Counted from the stretch's first letter, positions 49,970-60,607 are shown. The stretch is DNA of 64,000 nucleotides from Membranipora membranacea (GCA_914767715.1 OU612074.1:9892062-9956061), one strand, 5' to 3'. Program-made: numbers and translations. Notes: generated from the sequence alone by a model not told the origin.

Positions 49970-50165
49970 GGGCTGCCCCTAAAGAGGGTTGCAAGGTACC
50001 CTAAATCCTCATACTGAGAATGTGATACATCTGAGATAACTAGAATGCATCCTAGAGATGAGGCCAGGGTGGACCTCCTAATCGTGGGTGTGCAGCGAGC
50101 TGCCAAAACTGAACTGGCACTAATGGGCCATTGGCAGTGACACTTTGATCTTAGCCAATAGGTAA
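49970..50165. repeat. Third copy of the GGCTGCCCCTAA repeat
   Basis: Diverged relative of 25168-25360 and 32207-32397. It ends CACTTTGATCTTAGCCAATA, whose complement resembles the start of U2 snRNA over ~18 nt; the other copies lack this. Confidence 0.65.
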
Positions 50166-50169
50166 AAAG

Positions 50170-50805
50170 TATAATTGGTGTACATCTGTGCAATCAGATA
50201 TCTTTATCCATAACATTATTGTGACTGCCTAAAGTGTGGAAAAGTAAAAAACAACCACTCTTTTTATCAAAGTATACTCATAGCGTTGGACAATAAAACT
50301 AAATTTACTCGCACAAGGACATTATTGAATGATAGAATCGACTTCAAAGCGCAAAAACCCAGGGTCTAGATCCCGTGTCACGGGTTAAATTAAAATATCT
50401 TTGCCTATGCTGTTATTGACCAATTCATATTTATGATAATTTGAAAGTATAGCAGCTTGACTAGGCGAACCAGTGCTAGGCTTACTGTTATACTGTTTGT
50501 GGATCATCATTTTAGTGTAAATATGTAACTGGGGAGAAACACACTCTAGACCTTGAGTTTTTGCACTTTGAAAATAGATTAGATATGAACATTGGTTGTT
50601 TTTTGCTTTCCTTAACACTTTCAGAGGAAAAATTTGCAACCTCAGCCACTGATACTATTTCTTAAACACCTTGCTGACCACCAGAACTTCCCTCTGGGGT
50701 AACAAAGGGTATTCCAATTATCTTTGAATCAAGGTGTTGTGCCAATGTGAAAAAGCAAAAGCCAGTGCACCCTGCAGACTATGTTTCACATCTTTACAAC
50801 TATAC
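50170..50805. other. No gene seen
   Basis: GGGTCTAGATCCC near 50365 is B-box-like and could be another decayed SINE. Confidence 0.35.
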
Positions 50806-50810
50806 TATTC

Positions 50811-50980
50811 GGGGATGGTGAGATGGCGCAATTGGTTAGAATGCTTGCTATTGACTGTCAGGCAATTGGTGACGCAGTAGTTGCGGGTTTAAATCCCATC
50901 GAGGGAGCTTTCAAGGTTGATTGTTCCTGCCCCCCCCCTTCAGGTATCTACCTCCTCTCCATCAGTTTATTGTTGTCCTC
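50811..50980 (+). mobile_element. tRNA-derived SINE, family 2, second copy
   Basis: GGGGATGGTGAGATGGCGCA with A box TGGCGCAATTGG and B box GGTTTAAATCC, ~70 nt apart, then a body shared with 41466-41640 (GGGAGCTTTCA...). Confidence 0.7.
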
Positions 50981-51089
50981 TCCTAGATATAAGTCTGCCA
51001 CCACAGGCAGAACTAACTTGTAGCCGTAAACCAAAAACTGTTGGCCATCTGTCCACCGTTAATGACATATATATATATATATATATATC

Positions 51090-52895
51090 TTGATCCATTT
51101 TTATCTAGGAAGAATATCTCGATGCTGAACCTCAATAAAAATTGATGCTGGTCTCTAATTGTATTAATGATATTCAATGAAATTACTATAATTTAAAAAG
51201 CATGATATCTCTAAGCCTAATGAGAATGAGCACATCATCTGATTTTAACCTACATTCTTCCAACCGCATTATTGGCTAAGCCAACAATGTGTCACTTGAT
51301 TGATGAGAGCTTGAATTATGTGTATTGTATTGTGTAAAAGCTGTTATGAAAATTTGTTCGCATTTTTGATTGTTGTTCTTGGTCAAAAGGTGATACCGCA
51401 ACGGCACTGCATTTCACTAATGATAAGAGTAACCCATATATTTGCTGAAAAGTTAGATTTCTGAATTGAAGACACACTAAGGCATTATGGGGGCATCATT
51501 TTCAGATTTGTTAACTCTTCCTACGGACAATAGCATCACAGTCATCTGTGCCTAGAATCAGGTTTTCCTAAATAACTTGATCCTTAAAAAATCAGGACAA
51601 TTGCTGTATGGGCTATAACTCATTGGGGTGTGCTTAGTGCCCAAGTGTGTGCAAGGATCCTAATAATTGCTGTATATTTGATAATCTAGAGAAATGTATT
51701 CCCAAGTTGGTTTGATGAATAAGAAACATCCAATGTTAGATGCACTTGTCATAAAAGACCACCAAATTATGGCGGTAAAACAAATTCATCGGCTAGGGCA
51801 AATCACAATTTTCATCAGACTAAATGATTGACATGAGCGTTTATAACACGGATTAATAAAGGAAATTATTTACGTCATCATCATGTTATATTAGGCGATC
51901 CTGGCACAGTTGATCTGCGGCACACGAATGGGCGTTAATTTCCAGTGTTGTCGCAATCAGTTTTGTAAAGTGTTTTGAAGGCTTATCTTTGGACCTAAAA
52001 TTGTCATTATTACATATCCAATTAAAGATGCATGACATGAATCACTATATTAAATCCACGACTACTAACTAATTAAGTAATGTTGTGCATTTAAGTGGGA
52101 CAGTATTGAATGCTATTAGCCTGTCTAGGAAGTATATTAAGACTATGATGGGATGTGAACCTTACAATTTGTTGGCTTCAATATTTTCGGTAGCTAATGA
52201 TACAAGTTAGTTTTTTGTTTGTAATATTCACTTCCACTCTCACATGATACTGCAATAAAACTAACTAAATTAAGTTTTTATATTTGTGCAAGAATTGCAT
52301 GACAAGAAAGATAAAAAGGATATTTATAATATTGACATTTGATTAAGGATGAAACCCCCATTATAACAAGCAAAAGAGGAAATTTCCTGCTATAATCTCA
52401 GTCACATTTGACGATTGTTGGTGCTCTTCACTGTATCCTAATTCATTGCCCACTTCGAGTTGATCTGACAATCAGTTCAGTATGATGTGTTTATCCACAA
52501 AGTTTCACCATCAATACCACCTGGAGCAATAATGGACAAAGAGAGTATACACCAGGAATTAAATAATGAATTCTACCGCCTCCCTCGCTATCCCATCCTT
52601 CAATTGATAGCTTGATTTGATTATAAGATCAAACTTGACTGAAAAGTATCTACCGTAATACCAACATGCTTCTCTCCATGGTTTATCACTCATAACTTCT
52701 GGGCTAATTGATCAATCACCTTCTTACTTTTACATCATACCCATTGATGTCTCGAAGTACAAATTGTATGGTTAAAAGAATTAATGCGCATAACTAAATA
52801 AAAGTAATGCGGTTGTTGCAATAATAGCCTTCAGGCTAGCAACAAGGATAGCTTAGAAAATTAATCTTGAGCTACTCTAGAAAGTTCATGAATTT
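51090..52895. other. No gene seen
   Basis: AT-rich intergenic sequence, no convincing exon or repeat. Confidence 0.4.
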
Positions 52896-52897
52896 CC

Positions 52898-53098
52898 ATG
52901 TTAAACATTGATCAATCTTTTTTATTGGGAGAAAGCTGTCACACTTTTTCCTTCCCAAAGGACTGTGCTATGCTCAACAAGTGGATAGCAAATGTAACGC
53001 TGACAAGGCCGTCGATCAAGCTCACATCAAAGTCGAAGCTATGTTCAAAACACTTTGATGATAACGCTTTTGAAAACAAGGACCCATACAAGGAATAG
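52898..53098 (+). pseudogene. THAP zinc-finger domain fragment
   Basis: The frame contains HTFSFPKDCAMLNKWIANV and then SKLCSKHFDDNAF, matching the middle and end of a THAP (C2CH) DNA-binding domain: the FPKD and W core positions, then C-x2-H-F. The N-terminal C-x2-4-C pair is not clear and the frame stops soon after, so this is a fragment. THAP domains occur in P-element-type transposases and host regulators derived from them; the adjoining dispersed repeat favours a transposon origin. Confidence 0.55.
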
Positions 53099-53245
53099 AC
53101 AAACTTAGTGATGCACAGACAGTTAAATTTATACTTTTGTTTGCTAGTGCTTGTTACTGTTAAAACAATTTACAGATTCAGGTTCTGCTTCTTTTCTGAA
53201 TCCTGTTATTGGTTCAACTTTCCATTTGTAGTGAGTTGATTGATT
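53082..53245 (+). repeat. Repeat inverted relative to 55417-55572
   Basis: The complement of 55417-55572 matches from ACCCATACAAGGAATAGAC to GTGAGTTGATTG. It overlaps the end of the THAP fragment. A ~10-nt insertion (TTCTTTTCTG) is present only here. Confidence 0.85.
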
Positions 53246-53267
53246 TTTTTATTACTGATCTGAAGAA

Positions 53268-53715
53268 GCTTAGTCACCATTAGTAAATAATCAACAGTAT
53301 TTACAGTCTCATCTACATTGGAACAAGGAGCTAGACATGATTGGAAGAAACATAATCCGGCAGGATATCATTGTATAGACAGTATTAACCATTTTATTAA
53401 ATACATCTAAACTTACTTCCTCTTTTTCCGTCCAAGCTAATGATCCCGGATTCAACAGAAATACCATAAATTTGCGTCTATTGGCCTCACTTGCACTTCC
53501 AAGTGTCTCTCATAGATAATTTGTTATGATTATTGATGATGGCTAATGCACTCATAGATTCTAGTGGCTACTTAAGGAATATAGGAACTTTTAATAGCTT
53601 CCAGCTAATTGAATGCTTTACATATTTTGTTGTATATAAAGAGGCATCGACTTAGATAAGTTATCAGTCTTCTCAGTTCACATACTCCTATTGATCTCCA
53701 AATAAAGTAAGTTAA
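53268..53715 (+). repeat. Promoter-region duplication, copy 1
   Basis: Near-identical to 63548-64000 from CTGAAGAAGCTTAGTCACC through the TATA box, untranslated exon 1 and its donor. Differences are few (a ~9-nt loss and scattered substitutions). Confidence 0.92.
53633..53706 (+). promoter_or_regulatory. TATA box and untranslated exon 1 of the small secreted peptide gene
   Basis: TATATAAA at 53633-53640, a TCAGTC initiator-like sequence 31 bp downstream (53664), then an exon ending AAATAAA/GTAAGT at 53706. Confidence 0.65.
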
Positions 53716-54104
53716 GTATACTGTAATATAGAGCTAACTGTGGTAACCTTTTGGAAAAAAAGTTCAATGTGTTCTATTGATTAATTACACATTGACTTGA
53801 ACTTCTCCAACAAAATACTTAGGTGCTTGGTACATTATCCTATTACCTATATCTGCAAGGGGTGGAATGATGTCAGGGAGGGATTCTGACTTTTAAAGTT
53901 TATCAATGAACTGTGCAACACATTCTGATCACTGAACACTAATATATTGGTTCTCATGTATATTTGTTCTCACAAGTGTAGGAATGAAATGATATTTGCC
54001 TGCGAATAAATCGACAGAGAGCTGCTAAAAAATAGATTTTACTGTTTTTCACTGTGTTTCTCCTATAATCTTATCTCTCCAATCATCCTTTCTTTCAGAT
54101 AATA

Positions 54105-54420
54105 ATGAAGGTACTCGTACTCATCTCACTGCTCATTGCTGTGTTCGGTAAGTTAAAACTTTACACAAATATTATCCATCTCTAACCTTTGCAAATCATT
54201 CTCCCCTGAGTGGATAAAATTTGATAAATTATTTTGTTTCGTTCCATAGAAATTTGCCAACATTCACACTTTGCCTTAATAGATAATCTGATCTATATTT
54301 GCAGCTGTTACTCAAACTGAAGCTGATCTTAAATCAACCATCGGCAAAATAGTGAATAGTGATGCTGGTCAAAAAGTAATATCGGTAGTTGGGAATGTTT
54401 ATGATAAGATTAAAGGATAA
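54105..54420 (+). CDS. Small secreted amphipathic peptide (52 residues), split by one intron
   Basis: Coding exons 54105-54147 and 54305-54420 join in phase 1 (GTTCG/GTAAGT; acceptor ATATTTGCAG). Exon 2 begins at 54099 behind ATCATCCTTTCTTTCAG. Residues 1-21 (MKVLVLISLLIAVFAVTQTE then A) are a signal peptide. The remaining ~31 residues contain DLKSTIGKIVNSDAGQ and VISVVGNVYDKIKG; Leu/Ile/Val recur every 3-4 positions, there are five Lys against three Asp, and no Cys. This fits an amphipathic helix as in linear antimicrobial or cytolytic peptides, or a small signalling peptide; function is inference. A fourth, untranslated exon starts at 54699 after donor 54448, with AATAAA at 54807. Confidence 0.72.
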
Positions 54421-54698
54421 CAAAACAAGACGCAGCCTACTATCAAGGTATGTAATATATCTTATGAATATTGTAATATAAATGCCCTTGTGCTGTCATG
54501 AACAGAAATGACAATGAGGACATATTTGACTACGAGGCATACGATTTTTGAGATTGCACATAATTTATTGAAAAGTGATTACGGGATCTCTGTCTGTATT
54601 TTAGTCAGTATTAGACACATCATTATTAGTAATATATGTGTCGAGTAAGAACGTAAAAATTTAATCTCAATGACCTATGTTCCTTTTTCCTTTTATAG

Positions 54699-54830
54699 AT
54701 GTCAATGACGCATATATGAGCCATATAGAAAGCCGGCAATCCTTTCATCCAGCATTATAAGATCCATTTTCATGCATGACATTGCTAATTGCTAAACAAA
54801 TAAGTAAATAAATTATACGACACCAAAGAT
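54699..54830 (+). other. 3' untranslated exon and poly(A) signal of the small peptide gene
   Basis: Acceptor CCTTTTTCCTTTTATAG, then AATAAA at 54807-54812. The stop codon lies only 27 nt before the previous junction, so nonsense decay would not be triggered. Confidence 0.5.
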
Positions 54831-54892
54831 CTTTTTCAACAAAAAATGTCAGTAGATATTCAAGCAACTTCTAGTTTCCCGAGATCTACAGT

Positions 54893-55213
54893 ATTTTTTT
54901 TTTTTTGCACTAGGTCTTATTTGACCGCCCTATTTAACGGGCCCCCTTAAGCTCGGGTGGCTTGTGTGAGGTAGGACCCTATACCCTTGCCCGCCGTTGC
55001 CGGCTACTCTTTTTTCGAAGAGGCAGAGGGGGATTTTTATACTGCATGCAAGCACACAGTAGACCTCCTGTATTTATGGTCCTGATCCGAACAAACCTGG
55101 CTAGGATGAATGGCTTGCCAGTGCCAAATCAGAAATGACAGCCGGCGCCGGGAATCAAACCTGGATCATAAGATCACAAGTCCATACCCTTAACTGTCAG
55201 ACCACTGCTGACT
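54893..55213 (-). mobile_element. Full-length tRNA-derived SINE, family 3
   Basis: On the minus strand: GAGTCAGCAGTGGTCTGACA (A-box region), GGTTTGATTCCCGGCG (B box), a ~190-nt body and a poly(A) tail, seen as a T run at 54893-54906. The 3' body recurs at 22502-22633 and ~29583-29713. Confidence 0.7.
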
Positions 55214-55416
55214 CCTATATTAAGTAAGGTAGCACCATCAACAAGTGATAGTAATGCATCTAAGATTAAAAATCTATGGTAAAAAAATCCAAAAAAAACT
55301 TAACGCCTAGAGGATTTGCAATCTAGTTATTTCGAAGTGCGTAAGAGAAACTAAATATGATGACAGTCAGTGAACCGTGAATCTGATCAGTCAGATCGGT
55401 TATCAACAAAAATTTT

Positions 55417-55572
55417 AATCAATCAACTCACAACAAATGGAAAGTTGAACCAATAACAGGATTCAGAACCTGAATCTGTAAATTGTTTTAACAGTAACAA
55501 GCACTAGCAAACCAAAGTATACATTTAACTGTCTGTGCATCACTAAGTTTGTCTATTCCTTGTATGGGTCCA
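55417..55572 (-). repeat. Inverted partner of the 53082-53245 repeat
   Basis: The two copies face each other across the small peptide gene. Confidence 0.85.
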
Positions 55573-55574
55573 GA

Positions 55575-57655
55575 AGGGCTAGAGCCAAAAGGTTGTTAAT
55601 TCAACCAATTTACTATGGGGATATGTGTCTGTCTGAAGGAAATTGGGATAGCTAATGACTGTTTTGCCTTCTCTATTTAGAGAATTTTTTTCCTTTCAAA
55701 CCATCTGTCTCAGTGGTACAGTAATTGACTATACACTCACTGTTCTTAATGTCCTGCATTTAGCCCCGCTTGCACCATATATTTTGATAATAGCTGTTGG
55801 TAAAAGTCAGTGAAAATCACATGGTTCTGTCTCAGTCCGAAGACTGAGAAACACAGGTGCAGCCGCCATACTTGGTGCCAAGTTGCACACAGTTTGCAAG
55901 CATTGCCTTATGTGATGTTGCTCTGATGTTATATCGGCTGATTCCCAATGCCAAGTGACTACCAATGCCTTTAAAGTTTAAAATCTCATAACTACCTCAA
56001 TATAGATTCTAATGCTGAAACTTGGTTACTTGAAAAACTAGTCTGAGCCCCCTTCCTCCGGCGACCCCCAGCCAGGGGGGAAGATGATTGTAGATTGACG
56101 ATATAAGTATACATATATATATATATATAACTTCAAATAAAATGTATGTACAGGAATCAATGGCACAAGAATTTCCTACCAACATTCCCTTTTGTGTATG
56201 CTAGAGTTTTTAGTCGGCTGTTCTACTCAAATTGATATAAAAACCTATTGAAATCTGTGGAAAATCCGACCGTTCATGATATTTATCCATCAATTATCTT
56301 AGCATAGTGTATTTCACAATAGTTCATAAGCTGACCTGCTAATTCCTGTATGTTTCCATGGAACCTTTCTCCTGCATGTAAAGGCTTGCTACTAAGAACC
56401 ATTATCATAAAACAATTTTTGGAGACTACTTAGTGCAATCCTGGCTTGAGATGAATACATTGTTTTGAGGTACCTAATCCAGATGGTCCCAGCTATTGGC
56501 AGCTCCTATTCATTTGCATCCGCACCAATTGATTAATTTTTTAAATTGCAGTCACAATCATGGCGGACACTCTGTATGATTCTTAGCTTGAGTTGCTTGA
56601 TTTACTGTAATCTTTGTCGAGCAAAAGATTGTTTTACCAGAATTCAGCAAAAATCAGGTTCCGTAATGCTGTTACACGGGTACTCGTACCCTAGCCAAAT
56701 TTTTGAAATACTCGATATCCATTCTAGTTTTCGCCTACCTATTCAACCCCTAACCATCCAGATGCATTATGATTTGTTGTCTAATCTCTATGAAATGTTT
56801 TTTTTATTTATTTCACTCAACAGGAAACAAATTTTACTGAACATTTTAGATGTTTTGTTATGTCACCCTCCGCAATAATAAATAATAACCTCCATTCTGA
56901 TTTTTTGTATATATAGAGGATTAACCTATGATCAGACATCAGTGTTTTATATCACATCCATACAAAGAATCACCAAAATGATAGTAAGTAACCGTTATAT
57001 ATCAAGATTCCTACCAAAGATTCAAGGGGATTCTCCGAAAACAGGATCTTATAGTAATTCAGTCATGCAAGAGCAGGGTATGAGTTTTCTTGCCATCATT
57101 CAATAAGTCTTTATATTGTTTCCGTTAGTTACAACATGAAACTCTGCTTGACTTTCTAGTGGAATGATGACCTGGTAGTTCATCTTAATTATTGATGGTC
57201 AATTGCGAATGTGCATTGTTAACACTTCTGCCAGAATGCTGCTCAATAATATCTCATCTGATGAGTCATTTCCACAAAATTTCTAAATATAACTCAAATA
57301 AAAGCACTTATTTTTCTGATTTCTGATTCTGTTTTTGAAAGGATTGGGAGTTATTATTTTACAGGTGACTGAAGCTGAAAATTTTCATAGTTACCAAGAT
57401 TAGGCAGGAATTTTGAATGCATATGTATGACTAGAGGCGGAACAAGTAGGCTTAAATGAGCACGGGTATATGAAGTAGTCTGGAAAAAAAATATTCCATA
57501 CTCAACGAAGAATATAGAAAATCCAATACATAAGCATGCAGTTCAAGTAATAACTGAAAATCGAAGAACCATCCTGTATGGAACCATACTCCAAATCAAA
57601 AAATTATTTCTGATGTGATAATTACATGAATAGTTCTCTTCGCAAAGATATATAA
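55575..57655. other. Intergenic with decayed repeat copies
   Basis: TTTTACCAGAATTCAGC...AAATCAGGTT at 56630-56665 and CTGCCAGAATGCTGCTCAATA near 57232 are diverged copies of parts of the palindrome at 61.9-63.4 kb. A 110-codon frame at 56546-56878 overlaps the first and has no family features. Confidence 0.45.
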
Positions 57656-57659
57656 AACA

Positions 57660-58372
57660 CTTATATATATATATATATATAAATATATTGAGATATGCTA
57701 ACTTGAGCTGCCCTTGTGTGAAAAATTCATGGCATCATCTGCCTGTAACCTTGTTTCACCCATGACATCCATAGTACAAATACAATGGTGTTCTAATGGC
57801 TACTCAAGCTTTAAATTTGTATTGGGTGAATTCAATAAGTCACCTCAAATAAACTTCGAATCTATTGAAGCTTATTTTATCTCGAGAATTTCGGGTGTAC
57901 TTTACTTTGAATTTTTGCTATTTGTTATCACAATGATAAGAGTTTAAGTGGTTCGACAAGGTGTGATTAGACGCATCGTAACCTTGAAACTTTAGAATCC
58001 AATAGATGTAAAAAAGTGTAGGCGTAGCCTTGTGACCTAGCCAAGTTCTCATTCCTACAAAAACTTGCCGCAAGACAAGGCTAGCATATGTTGCTACCTG
58101 CAATAACGCTTCTACAATTTGACTTGATAATTTTTCTATGCCTTACGTTGCTGCTGATCATAGCACAAGCTCACTGTAAGACCTTTTAATTTAATTTAAA
58201 TTAATTTTAATTTAATAATTGGTAATATCATAGACCATTGACACACCTATTCATGTCTTAACGGTTCTCTCTGGGTAAAATGATAAAATAAAGGTACTGG
58301 CTAAGCAATACTGACAAGATTGTAATAATTCAATTATCAATATTTAGAGCGACATATAACTAGAAATGAACC
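57660..58372. repeat. Inverted partner of the 42528-43225 repeat
   Basis: It carries GAATGAGAACTTGGCTAGGT and TTTCAAGGTTACGATGCGTC on the minus strand, as at 42.8-42.9 kb. Confidence 0.8.
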
Positions 58373-58374
58373 AT

Positions 58375-59115
58375 GAACCATGAATTAGTTTGGCTAGATA
58401 ATCATAGTCATATAAATAATATAGATAGTGGAAGTGAGCATTACAAACAAAAAACTAGTTTCTATCATTATCTCGTGGAAGAATGGAAGCCAACGAATGC
58501 TGAGGATGACATTACACAAACAGTCTTGATTGTTGCCCTGCTCGAGTTCAATAGGATGTTGATGATTGTTCTAAGTGCTGATAATTACTAATGGCATTTT
58601 TTAGTAAAAGCTATTGACTCGGATATGTTTTCAATTATATTTCCAGGATTAATTATGACAACCATGCTGGAAAATATGAATCGTTTTTTGACAAATACGA
58701 CTTTCATCATTACATTAAACCACTTCCTCTATTGTATTTTTTGTAATGATGGTTTAATTTGTGCAACATGTTTCAACATGTCATGTATTTAGGTCTGACA
58801 GTATTGGCAGTATCTGTCTATAGGGAGATGGCATTTTTCAGTGAAACAGTATCGGTGAGCTTCCGCCATATTACTTTACAGAGTTGATTGTGAAAACATA
58901 GGTAATTAGCATCCATTAGCGCAGACTAGCTATGCCAAATGCCAAATATGTCTAAGATCATTGCATGAAATCATCTCCCCTGTATCTGTGTGTTATGATG
59001 ATTCAGGCAGATTGTTTTGCGTAATGGAAATTTTGGTTTGCCCTGGCTGATGAATTTGTTCTACTCCAATAAATTGGTGGTCTTATATGACACTTTCACT
59101 TAATGGGTTGGGATC
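58375..59115. other. No gene seen
   Basis: A 72-codon frame (58373-58591) has no recognisable features. The rest is AT-rich. Confidence 0.35.
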
Positions 59116-59465
59116 ATTAAACAGATGTGCACCAATTTCTCCTAACATGATGAGGGATCTTTACAAAAATGATAGGAAAACTGAAATTAGTTAGTATCTA
59201 GAAGTCATCATTTCCATTTCGCTTCCTCTCTGCATATTTTGTGTCACTTCCTGGTTGTTAAACCAGTTCTGCAATTGGTAAAGGATATCCCTATTTTCAA
59301 TTAGCAAAGAAACTGGAAATGAACACTAAAAGCAGGAAAACTAAAATCAGCTAGTTTGTGAAAATTATCATCCTGTTTCCCTTTCACAAATGTTTGATCT
59401 TGAACTTGATCATGCATAGTAAATCATTTTGTTCCAAAGGAAGTCCTGTATTGGAATGAGAAATG

Positions 59466-59548
59466 TATAAAAAGCTTGGAAAGATTTTGAAGACAGCATA
59501 TATATCTGTATAGTGAAACAGCAACACAGAGAAGAACTTCATCTACAA
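59466..59548 (+). promoter_or_regulatory. TATA box and untranslated exon 1 of the plus-strand precursor
   Basis: TATAAAAAGC at 59466-59475, then an exon with GTGAAACAGCAACACAGAG ending TCTACAA/GTAAGT at 59548. Confidence 0.65.
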
Positions 59549-59757
59549 GTAAGTAAGTTTTCTTGTCACACAGACAAATTAAACCAATCTAAACAACATG
59601 CCTTTATGCGTATTGGCTCAATCAATGAAATTATCTCCTCAGCGTATCATGAATATAGGCATCTATTATCCAAACTTATATATGTGTTAATATACACACA
59701 ATAATCTTATCTCTCGGGTTCTGCCGTTCATATCATATTATTGATCTCTTTTTTTAG

Positions 59758-59807
59758 AATGAACAAGGTTATTTTCATCACTCTGCTTTTCACCATCCTC
59801 GGTGCAA
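59758..59807 (+). CDS. Signal-peptide exon of the plus-strand precursor
   Basis: Acceptor TTGATCTCTTTTTTTAG, then A and ATG; donor GCAA/GTAAGT; 49 coding nt. Confidence 0.78.
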
Positions 59808-60527
59808 GTAAGTAATAATGCCCTTCATAAGACACATCTTAATTTTAATTATGTTAAGAATTCCAGGTTGAGAAGAGGAATGGTTAGATAAGAGGTTTGA
59901 GGTTTGAACGACAATGTATATGAAATCTGTGTTTAACAAAATCTGAATAATAAACTGGTGATTTATGATATACTATTCTGTGTTGAAGGCGCTGTACTTG
60001 ATGGGAATAAGCAAACAGTAAACAATGTAGCTATAGCATATGGTAGAGGGACACCAACATCACAGCTGGATAGCCCAGATGGTCATAGAATCAAGAGAGG
60101 AACAGAAGGACCAACACCAGCATCCAAGCATGATCGTCCAGATGGTCATAGAAACAAGAGAGCAATAAAACCACAACCTCTGGGGTCTAAGCGACTGGGT
60201 CATAGAAACAAGAGAGCAATGAAACCGCTTACTCTGAGGTTTAACCCACTGAGTTATAGAAGCAAGAGACGGACAGAAGGACCAACACCAGCATCCAAGC
60301 ATGATCGTCCAGATGGTCATAGAAACAAGAGAGCAATAAAACCAGAACCTCTGGGGTCTAAGCGACTGGGTCATAGAAACAAGAGAGCAATGAAACCGCT
60401 TACTCTGAGGTTTAACCCACTGAGTTATAGAAGCAAGAGAGGGACAGAAGGACCAAGACCAGCATCCAAGCAGGATCGTCGAGATGGTCATAGAAACAAG
60501 AGAGGGTTTAAGGGTCACTTCCACTGA
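59759..60527 (+). CDS. Secreted multi-peptide precursor with R-x-K-R sites, plus-strand paralog
   Basis: Coding exons 59759-59807 and 59989-60527 join in phase 1 for 195 residues. MNKVIFITLLFTILGA is the signal peptide. After a spacer come eight furin-type sites (RIKR, RNKR, RNKR, RSKR, RNKR, RNKR, RSKR, RNKR). They separate a three-peptide cassette, used twice and begun a third time: GTEGPTPASKHDRPDGH, AIKPQPLGSKRLGH and AMKPLTLRFNPLSY. The last predicted peptide is GFKGHFH before TGA. Peptides are basic and Pro-rich, lack Cys and lack the C-terminal Gly needed for amidation. AATAAA lies at 60700. The tail appears frameshifted relative to the paralog at 48.4 kb. Signalling, antimicrobial or venom roles are all possible; no family is recognised. 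Confidence 0.75.
60099..60527 (+). repeat. 171-bp (57-residue) coding tandem repeat, ~2.5 units
   Basis: Units start at 60099, 60270 and 60441 and encode the three-peptide cassette with its cleavage sites. The first two are nearly identical, so the expansion is recent. Confidence 0.92.
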
Positions 60528-60607
60528 GGTATAGAACCAAGAGAGCATCAGTCTTCAGTTCCCTGGCGGTCTGTAAGATATCTCAGTTTAGTGCTGTTCT
60601 TAATTAA
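60528..60607 (+). pseudogene. Out-of-frame remnant of the precursor's last peptide
   Basis: In another frame, from the bases around the TGA to TAA at 60607, the sequence reads YRTKRASVFSSLAVCKISQ and on to AVLN. This aligns with the in-frame C-terminus of the minus-strand paralog (RNKRASVVSSLEACKKSK and on). A small indel just before 60527 must have cut the plus-strand precursor short, assuming no sequence error. Confidence 0.65.

Noticed and set aside
50811-50905. Functional tRNA gene
   Set aside because: A and B boxes are present but the tRNA arms cannot pair properly and the body continues as a SINE.
56546-56878. 110-codon frame
   Set aside because: Overlaps decayed copies of the 62-kb palindrome; no splice context or domain.
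60060-60548. 162-codon minus-strand frame opposite the plus-strand precursor
   Set aside because: Shadow of the 171-bp coding repeat; it has no signal peptide and the plus frame explains the conservation.
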